In this document: one piece after another, positions 45,320 to 56,417 of the stretch
How the letters are laid out: each line of letters starts with the position of its first letter
How positions within the stretch are numbered: position 1 is the stretch's first letter
DNA from: Elephas maximus indicus
Lineage: Eukaryota; Chordata; Mammalia; Proboscidea; Elephantidae
DNA length: 64,000 bases
Assembly: GCF_024166365.1 (NCBI RefSeq)
Contig: NC_064823.1
Coordinates: 6,628,924-6,692,923 of the forward strand
Reading direction: 5' to 3'
Translations under genes and position numbers: made by a program
The notes under the pieces: model-generated
Told to the model about the DNA's origin: nothing
Seen by the model: only the letters and a program-made list of their open reading frames with translations
The model's database searches: none

Positions 45320-46400
45320 GAATAATCAAATACATAAAAACTAGGCAAATGAAGTAAAGGTTAAAAAGTAAAAACAAAAACCAAAAGTTACTCAAATAAT
45401 AAATAAAAGACAAAAAATATTGTTAAGAAGGGTCATACTATATGTAGGACAAAGAGTAAATAAATGCTAAGATAATACAGCAAAATATATCAGTAATTTC
45501 ATTAAATATGTTGTTGTTGTTAGATGCTGTCCACTTCCAACTTATAGTGACCCCATGTGCAACAGAACAAAACATTGCCAGGTCCGGTCCCTCACAATCA
45601 TTGCTATGTTTGGGCCAATTGTTACAGCCACTGTGTCAATCCATCTTCTTGAGGGGTTTTTTTTTTTTTGCTGATCTTCTACTTCACCACGCACAATATC
45701 CTTCTCCAGGGATTAATTCCTCCTTATAACATGTCCAAAGTACTTAAGACAAGTTTTTGCCATCTTCGCTTCTAAGGAACATCCAGCTGTACTTCTTCCA
45801 GTACGGATTTGTTTGCTGTTCTGGTAGTCCATGGTATATTCAACATTCTTTGCCAACACCATAATTTGAAGGCATCTAAAAACAAAAAAAAAAATTTTTT
45901 TTTTTATTCTTCTTTCATCTTCCTTATTCATTGTTTTGTTTTCGCATGCATGTAAAATACTGCGGCTAGGGTCAGGCACACCTTAATTCTCAAAGTAACA
46001 TCTTTGCTTTTTAATACTTTAAGGAAGTTTCTGCAGCAGATTTGCCCAATGAAATATGTGGTTTGATTTCTTGACTGCTGCTTCCATGGGTATTCATTAT
46101 CAATCCAAGTAAAAAGAAATTCTTGACAACTTTAATACCCTCTTCATTTATCATAATGTTACTTATTGGTCCATAATTAGATATAAGTGGATTAAATAAT
46201 TAAATTAAAGGCAATGGTGTTTCAGACCATATGAAATAATATACAAATATAGATGACATAAAAGACAAGCATGGAAGATTAGAATGCAGAAAAATTAAAC
46301 ATAAAATAATTGCAAAACATATGCCAATATAGGAGATTTGACTTTATTAAAATCAGACAAATTGTATTTTTAACACAAACAGAAAAAATATTGCTAAATA
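45320..46400 (+). mobile_element. Old L1M ORF2 start region, split by an antisense RTE
   Basis: 'tcagtaatttcattaaatat' before the RTE and 'ataagtggattaaataatt' plus 'aattaaaggcaatggtg' after it join to the N-terminal endonuclease region of L1 ORF2 in sense. Strongly decayed; edges uncertain. Confidence 0.45.
45509..46161 (-). mobile_element. RTE 3' half, antisense
   Basis: From 'ttgttgttgttagatgctg' to 'atgttacttattggtcca'. Its reverse strand encodes the C-terminal ORF2 part ('MNKEDERRIKK'-like and 'KTCLKYFGHVIRRN' in the frame 45713-45979). It contains an added A-run followed by a T-run at about 45885-45903. The flanks 'attaaatat' and 'attagatat' are a likely target duplication. Confidence 0.9.
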
Positions 46401-46402
46401 AA

Positions 46403-46530
46403 CCCTGTGTGATGTAAACAATTAGCACATCTGAGTGCTAACCAAATGATTGGCAGTACAAGTCCACCCAGAGGCACATTGGAAGAAAAGCTTGGAGATC
46501 TATTTCTGAAAAAAATTTACTGAAAAATAA
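46403..46530 (+). mobile_element. Decayed SINE, longer subfamily
   Basis: 'gatgtaaacaattagcacat', 'gctaaccaaatgattggcag' and 'agcttggagatctatttctg' follow the SINE order; the 3' end is missing. Confidence 0.65.
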
Positions 46531-47338
46531 GGTCGTAATGTTTACGATACTTTTGATGTAGCACTTCATAGTCTTACAAGTTACTTCTAATGACAAACAT
46601 ATAAGAAATATAGGATGTACTCTCAGCCATCTGTGTTAATCAGATTATCGAGCTGACCAGATTTATCTGTGTTAACCAGATTTATCATATTCTTAGCTTT
46701 GTAAAAAAATGTCTCCAGAATTATCTTGAATATATAACTTGTATTTATACATTGAATGAATATATATTGGGTAGTTAAGTGTAGCATGAATTAAAATCTA
46801 TTTATGAATTATTCCAAGAGTTCAATACAGAATGTAAATTATTCTTTATCAATTACATTTTTGATGATCAAGTTTTCTCTAATATACTTAATTTCTTAGG
46901 TGTGAATAATGTTTAAAAATTCAAATGAATGGCCTATGTATTAATACTTCAAGTGATTAATATTTTATATTTGTTATAAATATTCATGCAATGGAGAGAA
47001 GCATTCTATCAGGTTTGTATGATACTTTGGTTGACTTGGAAAAGGTCAAGTGCAGCATTTTCATCCTTTTTCAAAGTTATTTTTTCAAGTTTACATTTTC
47101 TGTTGAAATTGACCTGAGTTCAATTTTTTTTATAAGAAACAGAAAAGAGCACTTATAATCCCACATGCTAAAACCTTTGCTATATGCATATCACAAAAAA
47201 AATAAAACATAAAGTAAATTTATTACTTGTTTGAATGAAACAGCTTTTTTTTTTTTATAATTTGGATGTGCAACATTTGGACATACCCTTTGAAGGTGAA
47301 TGATTCTCTACTAATACCCAGGATGTTATCAACACTAA
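46531..47338. other. Unique AT-rich sequence
   Basis: Nothing recognised. Confidence 0.4.
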
Positions 47339-47339
47339 T

Positions 47340-47458
47340 AGTGTCTATGGGACAGAGGAGAACTTCCCCGTAGGGTTTCCAAAGAGCAGTTGATGGATTT
47401 GAACTGGTGATCTTTTGGTTAGCAGCTGCAGCTATTAGCTAGTGAGTCATTAGGCTTC
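47340..47458 (-). mobile_element. AfroSINE fragment, antisense
   Basis: 'tctatgggacagaggagaac' to 'gagtcattaggct'; the 3' end of the element is missing on the left. Confidence 0.8.
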
Positions 47459-47632
47459 TGCCTATGAGCCGTATGTACTAAATTTAAAAGGCAAAGCAAA
47501 TAATAAACATAAAATACAAAATTTCACAAGAATGCAGTCAGTGCAGACAAATAGTTTAATGACTATACTGTCAAGTTGGGAAATGGGTAGAGCAAGCAGA
47601 GAAATTATACCAGTATAGAGCAAGTGTGAATT

Positions 47633-47766
47633 TCCAGGGTGGTGCAAATAGTTAACATGCTTGCCTGCTAACCAAGAGGTTGGAGGTTCAATTCCACCTA
47701 GAGATGCCTTGAAAGAAAGTCCTGGCAATCTACTTCCATGAAATCAGCCATTTAAAACCATATGGA
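47633..47766 (+). mobile_element. SINE, left part, split by the U6-L1 insertion
   Basis: 'ccagggtggtgcaaatag', 'ggttggaggttcaattcca', 'agaaagtcctggcaatctac'. The SINE stops at 'aaccatatgga' and continues after 52929 as 'cacaattctactctgacaca', ending near 53010. The break lies exactly at the target duplication of the U6-L1 element. Confidence 0.88.
47754..47766 (+). repeat. Left target-site duplication of the U6-L1 insertion
   Basis: 'aaaaccatatgga'; partner 'aaaatcctacgga' at 52929-52941 (10 of 13 identical). The reverse strand at the cut reads TTTT/AAAT, the preferred L1 endonuclease site. Confidence 0.75.
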
Positions 47767-47873
47767 GTGCACGCTTTGGCAGCACATATACTAAAATTGC
47801 AATGATACACAGAAGATTAGTCTGGCCCCTGTGCAAGAATGACACACAAATTAGTGAAGCATTCCACATTTTT
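47767..47873 (+). pseudogene. RNU6: U6 snRNA pseudogene, full length, 5' part of a U6-L1 chimera
   Basis: 107 bp with the complete U6 order: 'gcagcacatatactaaaat', 'cagaagattag', 'ctggcccctg', 'aatgacac' and the terminal T-run. About 13 substitutions from the conserved mammalian U6 sequence, several at CpG sites; the ACAGAGA box is changed to ACACAGA, so it could not act in splicing. The sequence upstream is SINE, with no sign of a U6 promoter. The T-run at its 3' end is joined without a gap to L1. U6 RNA normally works in the spliceosome active site; this is a retrotransposed copy. Confidence 0.93.
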
Positions 47874-48204
47874 AAAACCCAAAGAATTGCAACAGATAAC
47901 CAGAGGTTAATCTGTAAATGACAACAATGTCAGAACAACAAAAGAGGGAATAAATGGTGTAGGTATAGAACTTTCTAATGGAGAGGAAGGCAAGGCGATA
48001 CCAAGTAATAATACACTAGTTCAAACCTAGGAAGATAAGGGTAAATTTCAAGGTAACCATGAAGAACGTTAACAAACCTATTCATTAAAGTGAAGAAAAA
48101 CATAAAGTCTCAATAAAAACAAAAGAAATGAAAAAGAAATCCACAAACAAAAGGAACAGAGCACTGAAGAGTAAGAGGAACAAAGAAAATGTTAGCACTA
48201 GAAA

Positions 48205-51200
48205 ATGACAGCAATAAACTCACACCTATCAATAATTACACTGAATGTAAATGGCCTAAATGCACCCACAAACAGACACAGAGTGACAGAATGGATTAAA
48301 AAAACAAGACCTAACCATATGCTCTCTACAAGAAACACACTTTAGAAACAAAGGTTTAAATTTATTAAAAATTAAAGGATGGAAAAAATATATCAAGCAA
48401 GTAACTACCAAATAGAGCAGGAGTGGCAATATTAATCTCAGATAAAATAGACTTTAAAGCAAAATCCACCATAAAAGACAAAGAAGGGCACTATATAATG
48501 ATTAAATATCAATTCATCATGAAGACTTAACCATAATAAACATCTATGCACCCAATGACAGGGCTCCAAAATGCAAAAAACAAACTCTAACGGTGCTGAA
48601 AAGAGAAACTGACAGTTCCACAATAATAGTAGGAGACTTCAACAGACCACTCTCAGTAAAGGATAGAACATCTAGAAAGAAACTCAACAAAGATACAGAA
48701 GAGCTAAAGAACACAAGCAGCCAACTTGACCTCATAGACATATATAGAACACTCCACCCAACAGCTTCAAAATACACATTCTTTTCCAATGCACATGGAA
48801 CATTCTCCAGGATAGACCACATCTTAGGCCACAGAGCAACCCTCAAGAAAATCCAAAACATTGAGATAATACAAAGTATCTTCTCTGACCACAATGCCAT
48901 CAGTGTAGAAATTAATAATAGGAAGAATAAGGAAAAAAAAAAAATTACATGGAAACTGAATAACAACCTGCTTAAAAATCACTGGGTAATAGAAGAAATC
49001 AGAGGTGGAAAAAAAAAATTCCTAGAATCAAACAAGAATGAAAACACATCATACCAAAACCTTTGGGACACAACAAAGGCAGTCCTCAGATGTCAATTTA
49101 TAGCAATAGACCCACACATCAAAAAGAACAAAGGGACAAAATCAAATCATTAGCTACACAACTTGAACAAATAGAAAAAGAACAGCAAAAGAAGCCCACA
49201 GCCACCAGAAGAAAGGAAATAATAAAGATCAGATCAGAAATAAATGAAATAGAGAATAGAAAAACAATAGAAAGAATCAACAAAATCAAAAGTTGGCTCC
49301 TTGAAAGGATCAACAAATTTGACAAGCCACAAAAGAAAAACAAGACAGGATGCAAATAACCTAAATAAGAAACAGGATGAGGGACATTACAACAGATGCA
49401 ACAGAAATAAAAAGAGGATCATAACAGGGTATTATGAAAAACTACACCCCAACAAATTTGAAAACCTGGGGGAAATGGACAAATTTCTAGAAACACATTA
49501 CCTACCCAAACTAACACAAAATGATGTTGAAAATCTGAACAGACCCATAACAAGAGAAGAGATTGCAAAGGTGATTAAAAAACTCCCAACAACAACAACA
49601 AAAAAGCCCTGGCCCAGATGGCTTTACAGGAGAATCCAGAGAAGAACTTACACCAGTACTACTCAAACTATTTCAGGACACAGAAAAGGGGGTGATACTT
49701 CTGAATTCGTTGTGTGAATCCAGCATAACCTTGATACCAAAACCAGGCAAAGATGTCACACAAAAAAAGAAACTTACAGACCAATATCTCTAATGAATAT
49801 AGACGCAAAAATTCCCAACAAAATTCTAGCCAGTAAAATTCAGATTCATATAAAAAAAAAAATAATACACCACAACCAAGTGGGATTCATACCAGATATG
49901 CAAGGATGGGTCAACATTAGAAAATCAGTTAACATAATCCAACACATAAATAAAAGGAAAGAAAAGAATCACATGATCATCTCAATCGACACAGAAAACA
50001 TATTCGACAAAGACCAAAACCCATTCCTAATAAACACTCTCCATAAAATATGTATAGAAGGAAAATTTCTCAACATAATAAGGGCATTGATGTAAAACCA
50101 ACAGGCAAAATCATTCTTAATGGAGAGAGGCTGAAAACATTCCCTTTGAGAACAGGAACAAGACAAGGATGCCCTTTATAACCACTGCTTTTTAACATTG
50201 TGCTGGAAGTCCTAGCTAGAGCAATAAGGCAAGAAACAGAAAAAAAAGGCATCTAAGTTGGTACTGAAGAAGGTGAACCCTCCCTAATTGGGGATGATAT
50301 GATGCTACACATAGAAAACCCAAAAGGCTCCACCAGAAAACTACTGGAACTAATAGATTCAGCAGATTAGCAGAATACAAGATAAACATACAAAAATCAG
50401 TTGGATTCCTATTTACCAATAAAGAGAAGGATGAAAAGGAAATCAGGAAAACAATAGCATTTATAATAGCCCTTAAAAAAATAAAATACTTGGGAATAAA
50501 TCTAACCAGGGCAGTAAAAGACCTATACAAAGAAAACTACAAAACACTACTGCAAAAAACCAAAAGAGATCTACAAAAATGGAAAAACATACCATGCTCA
50601 TGGATAGGTAGACTCAACATTGTGAAAATGACAATTCTACCCAAAGAGATTTACAAATACAATGCAATCCCTGTGGAAATACCAACAGCATTCTTTAAAG
50701 AGATGTAAAAACTTATTATTAACTTTATATGGAAAAGGAAGTATCCCTGAATAAGTAAATCACTATTGAAGAAGAAGAATAAAGTAGGCAGACTCCCACA
50801 ACCTGACCTCAGAACCTACTATACAGCAATGGTAGTCACAACAGGTACTGGTACAATGACAGATACATTAACTAATGGAACAGAATTGAGAATTCAGATG
50901 TAAATTCATCCACCTGATCTTTGACAATGGCTCAAAGTCCATCAAATGGGGAAAAGACAGTCTTTTTTAAGAAACGGTGCTGGCAAAACTGGATGTCCAT
51001 CAGCAAAAAAATGAAACAGGACCCATACCTCACACCATATACAAAAACTGACTCAAAATGGATCAGAAATATAAATATAAAGCAAAAAAAAAAAAAAAAA
51101 TGTAGTTCATAGAAGAAAAAATAAGATCAAGGCTAGAGGCCTTAATACACAGCATTGACAGGATATAAACCACAACCAACAACACACACGCTCCAGAGGA

Positions 51201-51975
51201 TACGCAAGATAACTGGGATCTTCAAAAAGTTAACACTTATGCTCATCAAAAGACTTCACCAAAAGAATAAAAAGGGAACCTATAGACCGGGAAAAAATTC
51301 TTGGCTATTGAAAATCAGACAAAGGTCTAATCTCTAAAATCTACAGGAGAATCCAACACCTCTACAACAAAAAGACAAATAATCCAATTAAATATGGGTA
51401 AAGGAAATGAACAGACACTTTACCAAAGAAGACATTCAACCAGCCAATGCTCACAATCTCTAGCCATTATAGAAGTACAAATCAAAACCATAGTGAGATA
51501 CCATCTCATCCCAACATTACAGGCATGAATCAATAAAACAGGAAATAATAAATGTTGGAGAGGCTGCAGGGAGATTGGAACTCTTATGCACTGCTGGTGG
51601 GACTACAAAATGATACAATCATTTTGGAAAACATCACAGTGCTTCCTTAGAAAGGTAGAAATAGAAATACTGTATGATCCAGCAATCTCACTCCTAGGAA
51701 TATATCCTAAAGAATTTAAGAGTTATCACGTGAATAGACATATGCACAGCCATGTTCATTGCAGCACTGTTCACGATAGCAAAAAGATGGAAATAACCTG
51801 GATGCCCATCAACAGATGAATGGATAAACAAAATGTGGTATGTACACACAATGGAGTATTGTGCAACGATAACAACAATGAATCTGTGAAGCATCTCAAA
51901 ACATGAATGAATCTGGGGGGCATTATGCTGAGTGAATAAGTCAATCACAAAAGGATAAATATTGTATGAGAGCAC
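48205..51975 (+). pseudogene. L1 ORF2 pseudogene (endonuclease-reverse transcriptase)
   Basis: Start ATG at 48205 ('atgacagcaataaactcac'). The endonuclease domain is in the frame 48593-49153 ('IIVGDFNRPLS', 'IDHILGHRATLKK', 'FSDHNAISVEI'). RT pieces are at 49301-49717, 49793-50095 ('[14 protein letters not shown]', 'MIISIDTE') and 50490-50708 ('[20 protein letters not shown]'). The catalytic FADD is decayed to 'IGDD' near 50290. The C-terminal region around 51586-51819 has 'LYDPAISLLGIYPKE'. Frameshifts and stops throughout. Confidence 0.92.
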
Positions 51976-52928
51976 TACTGCAAAAACTCATGAAAATTTA
52001 CATACAAAAAGAAACAATCTGATAGTTACTGGGAGCAGGATGGAAAAGCAATAAATAGGTAAGTGGAAACTTTGGTGGAGGGTAAGACAGTACACAATAC
52101 TGGAGAAGCCAGCATAACCAGTACAAAGCAAGGTCATGGAGCTCCACAGACACATCCAAAATCCCTGTTGGACCAAACTGCTGGGCTGAGGGCTGTGGCA
52201 ACCATGATTTCAGGGAACATCTAGCTCAATTGGCATAACATATTTATAAAGAAAATATTCACATTCTCCTTTGGTGAGTAGTGTTTGGGGTCTTAGAAGC
52301 CTGTGAGCAGCCATCTAGGATACTCCACTGTTCTCACCCCTTTGGGAGCAAGGAAGTATGAAGATAACTAATGATACAAGGGAAATATTAGTCCAAAGGA
52401 CTAACGGACCATATCAACCATGGCCTGAACCAGACTGAGTCCAGTACTATGAGATGGTTCCCAGCTACCACCACTGACCGCTCTGACAGGGATCACGACA
52501 GAGGGTCCTGGACAGAGCTAGAGAAAAATGGAGAACAAAATTCTGACTCAAAATGAATGACCGGGCTTGCTTGTTAGCCTGACAGAGACTGGAGAAACAC
52601 TGAGAGTATGGCCCCCGGACACCCTTTCAGCTCAGTAATAAGATCACCCCTGAGGTTCACCCTTCAGCCAAAGATTGAACAAGCCCATGGAACAAAACAA
52701 GACTAAAGGGGCGCATCAGCCCTGGGCAGGGACTGGAAGGCAGGAGAGAACAGGAAAGCTGGTAATAGGGAACACAGGGTTGAGAAGGGAGAGTGTTGAC
52801 ATGTTGTGGGGCTTTTTACCAATATCACAGAACAACATGTGTACTAACTGTTTAATGAGAAACTAGTTTTGCAAACCTTCATCCAAAGTACAATAAAAAA
52901 AAGAAAGAGAGAGAGAGAAAAAACTAAT
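51976..52928 (+). mobile_element. L1 3' UTR and tail
   Basis: 3' UTR of the chimeric L1, related in sequence to the antisense 3' ends at 2290-2935 and 3669-4467 ('ggggtcttagaagcctgtg', 'aaaccttcatccaaagtac'). It ends with a polyadenylation signal and a GA-rich tail. Confidence 0.85.
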
Positions 52929-52941
52929 AAAATCCTACGGA

Positions 52942-53010
52942 GCACAATTCTACTCTGACACACATGGAGTCTCCATGATTCAGAATTGTCTCACTGGCAA
53001 CTGATTTTAT
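52942..53010 (+). mobile_element. SINE, right part after the U6-L1 insertion
   Basis: 'cacaattctactctgacaca' to 'ctcactggcaactg' completes the SINE that begins at 47633. Confidence 0.85.
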
Positions 53011-53570
53011 GGCAAGTGTATCTTATAAAGAACTAAAGCAAATATAAGAAGAGAAATTCTTAGTATTTTTGAAAAATTTGAATTGAAATTCCCATAGCTA
53101 AAGTAATATAAGATAAAATAAGATGAATGTATTTAACATTAGGTAAAAATTTTGTCTGCCTAGAGGTTGCCACAAAAGATTGTTACTTAGCATGCTACAA
53201 CAAAGAATCTTAGAATTTTGGGTAAGCATCATAAATGGAACACAGGCAACTATGTTAACTTCCTACTGAAACCTCGTAATTATATCAGCGTAAGGAGATT
53301 TTCTACAAAGATTTATGGTTCTGAACAAGACAAAATAAGTGTATTCTATCTTATTCCTCCCACTAATTATATCTAAAACCCTGGACCAAATGCATAAAGC
53401 AACTAATAGGACTCTAAAACAGAAGAAAAGAAGGTAGGCAGGCCAGAGACCTCAGTACTCTAGGGCCAAAATGGCAGTGAGCTCCCTGGGATGACGATGA
53501 GGAGAACCATCTTTTTCATACCTACATTATCTTTAGTTAGGTCCAGATTTCATTTATGATATGATTCATT
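53011..53570. other. Unique sequence
   Basis: Nothing recognised. Confidence 0.4.
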
Positions 53571-53571
53571 T

Positions 53572-53692
53572 GTGAATTTTCTCTCTCTCTTCCTCTGTAT
53601 GTTTCTCTCTCCCCCACCCCCACCCCATTCCTCTTTCTTTTTTTCTCTCTCTCTCTGTCTCCTTCACAGTCTCTCTTGCTCTCTCTTTTGGA
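53572..53692. repeat. CT-rich low-complexity tract
   Basis: Pyrimidine-rich stretch of 'ctctct', 'ccccac' and 'tttctctc'. The 71-codon open frame over it is an artefact. Confidence 0.9.
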
Positions 53693-53699
53693 TCAACCT

Positions 53700-54128
53700 T
53701 TTCAGAATTTACTTTAATAATTTTTTTTTAATTAACCAACTCCTGGCTTTGATGATCTTCATTTTTTTGTTTGTTTTCTTTCACTGATTTCTGCTTTCCT
53801 CTGTATTAATTCCTTTTTTTCTACTTTCTTTATGTTCATTTCTGTTTTTTGTTATCTTATTAAAATGTATGCTTAATATTTAAACTTTCAACTTTTAATC
53901 TTTTCTAATATTTTATACCTTTCTTATGGACATCTGTTAATGACCATGTGCTAGCTTCACCTAAAACAATACTTTGAAATACAGTATTTTCATAATTATG
54001 AAATTTAAAATATTTCTCCAAATTCTATTATGACCTTTCTCAACCCATGTGTTAATTTACCTCAAGCTTTAATTTCTCTTTTAATAGCCTTGTGATCACA
54101 AAATATTATATGCATGATACCAGAATTT
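53700..54128 (-). mobile_element. Old L1M fragment, antisense
   Basis: 'ccaactcctggctttgatga', 'tcactgatttctgctttcc' and 'ttatgacctttctcaaccca' are antisense L1 ORF2 phrases. Strongly decayed. Confidence 0.55.
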
Positions 54129-54130
54129 GA

Positions 54131-54290
54131 GGAAACCCTGGTGTTGCAGTGGTTAAGAGCTACAGCTGCTAACCAAAAGGTTGGCAGTTCGAATCTACCG
54201 GGTGCTCCTTGGAAACCCTATGGGGCAGTTCTGCTCTGTCCTATAGGGTCCCTGTGAGTCAGAATCAACTTGACGGCAATGGGTTGGTTG
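54131..54290 (+). mobile_element. AfroSINE
   Basis: 'ggaaaccctggtgttgcagt', 'ttggcagttcgaatctacc', 'gggtccctgtgagtcagaat'. Complete and moderately young. Confidence 0.93.
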
Positions 54291-54334
54291 GTTGGACCAC
54301 TGTTTGAAGTTGTGTTAATTGTGTTAGTTAATTG

Positions 54335-54832
54335 TGTCATGAAATAAATTACGTCCCCCAAAAATGAGTGTATCAATTTGGCCAGACCATGAGTCCCAGT
54401 ATTATGTGGTTGTCCTCCATTTTGTGATTGTAATTTTATGTTAAAGAGGATTAGGTGGGATTGTCACAATCTGATCCAATGTAAAGGGAGTTTCCCTGGG
54501 GCGTGGCCTGCACCGCCTTTTACCTCTCAAGAGATAAAAGGAAAGGGAAGCAATCAGTGAGTTGAGGATTTCATACCAGGAAGAAAGCCACACCGGAAGC
54601 AGTGCATGTCCTTTTGACCCTGGGTCCCTGCTCCTGAGAAGCTTCTCGATTAGGGAAAAATTAAGGACAAGAACCTTCCTCCAGAGCCGATAAAGAGAGA
54701 AAGCCTTCCCCTGGAGCTGACACCCTAGAATTTAGACTTGTAACCTACTAGACTGTGAGAGAATAAATTTCTCTTTGTTAAAGCCATCCGCTTTTGGTAT
54801 TTCTGTTATAGAAGCACTATATAACTAAGATA
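54335..54832 (+). mobile_element. Solo LTR, MaLR/ERVL-like family A, sense
   Basis: 'tgtcatgaaataaattacg' start, 'ggttgtcctccattttgtg', 'cttttacctctcaagagata', 'gagaataaatttctctttgt' (polyadenylation) and 'ataactaagata' end. It is the sense counterpart of the LTRs at 29055 and 31068. Its flanks 'aattg' and 'attaa' are only weakly alike. Confidence 0.85.
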
Positions 54833-55189
54833 ATTAAAGTGAGCAGTTATTTCAACAATCATTCAGGGAGTATGAAAAATTCTCTTGGGACTAGGATAAA
54901 TGTTAGGAAAAAGTATACAATGATGTTTTTGATATATCCGTAGCATTTGCTTAGCTCTCATTTTAGTTCAGCATGTCATCCTACCACAGAGTTGGCAGGA
55001 GCCCATGGGGTCATGTATTTGAGCCTATAGTAAAAAGAAGGAATCTGTATATATTTTATCTGAGACACTGTACATAATGCTACATTTTGGCATTGCACTG
55101 ATCCAAAGCCCGGTGATTAATGAGTATGGTCTGTCTTTCAAATAAATTACTGAAATGAAAATTAATTCAAATCCATAAAAACTACAAAT

Positions 55190-55365
55190 CAAAAAACCCT
55201 GTGCCAGCAGCTTTACATATATAATATCACTTAAGTGTCACAAGAGCTTTGTGACAGATTATACTATTCCTCTTTTGCCAGACAAGAACTCGGGCTCTGA
55301 ATGGTTAATCATTGCTTATGATCTCACAGATAAGAAGGGAACAGGTGGTGAAAATCATACATGTC
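55190..55365 (+). repeat. MIR SINE
   Basis: 'gtgccagcagctttacatat', 'aatatcacttaagtgtcac' and 'gctttgtgacagattatac' follow MIR order. The 115-codon frame 55251-55598 starts in this MIR and has no recognised domain, so it is not called a gene. Confidence 0.7.
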
Positions 55366-55369
55366 AAGC

Positions 55370-56120
55370 TACAAAATTCTTGAGTTTTCTCTGTATTATC
55401 TGTTGCTCTCTGCCACTTCCTGGTGTTAATTTCTTTTATTCAACAATAACATTGTTTTGGCTGTCTATAATTGCAAGGTGTTGTGCTACTTCCCATATTA
55501 CAGTTTACCCTGCCACTTTTAAAAGTACAAAGACAAGGCAGCTGCTTATTCTCAAAAGCTTTGTTTTCCAAACAGTCTTCTCCTGGGAGATATGTTAAGG
55601 AAATACAGCTTTTACTCTAAGCTTGAAATATTAAATCGCATGGGAATCATAAAACAGTAGAAGAGTTTGGAAATGATTAACCATAGTGATTCCTTTGTCA
55701 CTGTGCTAAGATCTACCCAGTCTCCATTTTTCAGTTAATTAGAATACAAAGGATGACTTTGAACATGCAGTTAGCTTTTATTCTCTTTGTCCTCCTTTTA
55801 ATACATATGACCTAAAGCAAAAAAAAGAATGAACAAAGTTAATGGTTATGCTTCTGTGGTTGCTAGTGTGAAATCAACAAGTAATTTTCCTGTTTCAGTT
55901 AGACAAAAAGTATTTTCTGCTATAAACATTACCTTTAGGTTCTTTAAATCTAGGAATTATTACTCCTAAGTTTTTAAAAATATACTACTTTAAAATTATT
56001 TGGAATTGTTTCAAACTTATAGAAAATTTGCAAGTACAATGACAACAAAAAGGCATTTTTTTCTGTGCCATTTGAGAGTAAGTTGCCAACCTGATGCTTT
56101 ACACACAAGAATACTCTTTT
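55370..56120. other. Unique sequence
   Basis: 55965-56130 ('ttggaattgtttcaaacttat' and 'agaaaatttgcaagtac') slightly resembles an antisense L1M end. The rest is unassigned. Confidence 0.4.
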
Positions 56121-56137
56121 TTATAACCACAGTAAAA

Positions 56138-56338
56138 ATATAAACAAAACAAAACAGTTGCCATATAGTAGATTCTGAGTCATAGTGATTCGAGGTGTAT
56201 CAGAGTAGGCCTATGCTCCACAGGGTTTCCAATGTCTGTTTTTTTAGATCACCAGGTCTTTCTTCAAAGGTACTTCTGCATGGACTCGAACTATTTCGGT
56301 TAACAGCCAAGGATGTTAACCTTTTGTGCCACCCAGGG
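56138..56338 (-). mobile_element. Antisense SINE with perfect 17-bp target duplication
   Basis: Longer SINE subfamily, antisense. 'ttataaccacagtaaaa' lies at 56121-56137 and again at 56339-56355, so both edges are exact. Confidence 0.95.
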
Positions 56339-56417
56339 TTATAACCACAGTAAAATCATCAAATTCAGAAAATTAACGTTAATGCTTTACTACCACATAC
56401 ATTAATACTTTAATACA

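Larger units (their letters stand above)
47767..52928 (+). mobile_element. U6-L1 chimeric retrotransposon insertion
   Basis: One 5.16 kb insertion made of full-length U6 (47767-47873) and a sense L1 from 47874 to a 3' end with 'tacaataaaa' followed by an A/G-rich tail (about 52880-52928). The L1 begins about 330 bp before ORF2. A target duplication lies outside U6 on the left and outside the tail on the right, so U6 and L1 were inserted together. U6-L1 fusions are known in other mammals and are explained by the reverse transcriptase switching from L1 RNA to U6 RNA. The SINE sequence flanking both sides confirms the edges. Confidence 0.9.

Noticed and set aside
44696-45325. 209-codon open frame rich in Pro-Ser-Phe-Leu, and the matching minus-strand Lys-Glu-Gly-Arg frame
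   Set aside because: Produced entirely by the (TTCC)n repeat; open in several frames on both strands.
47767-47873. A functional U6 snRNA gene
   Set aside because: No upstream promoter elements, ACAGAGA box changed, about 13 substitutions, and embedded in a retrotransposed chimera.
48544-48966. 140-codon minus-strand hydrophobic frame
   Set aside because: Antisense shadow of the L1 endonuclease domain.
55251-55598. 115-codon open frame with a hydrophobic middle
   Set aside because: It starts inside a MIR, has no recognised domain, and no splice or promoter context was seen.
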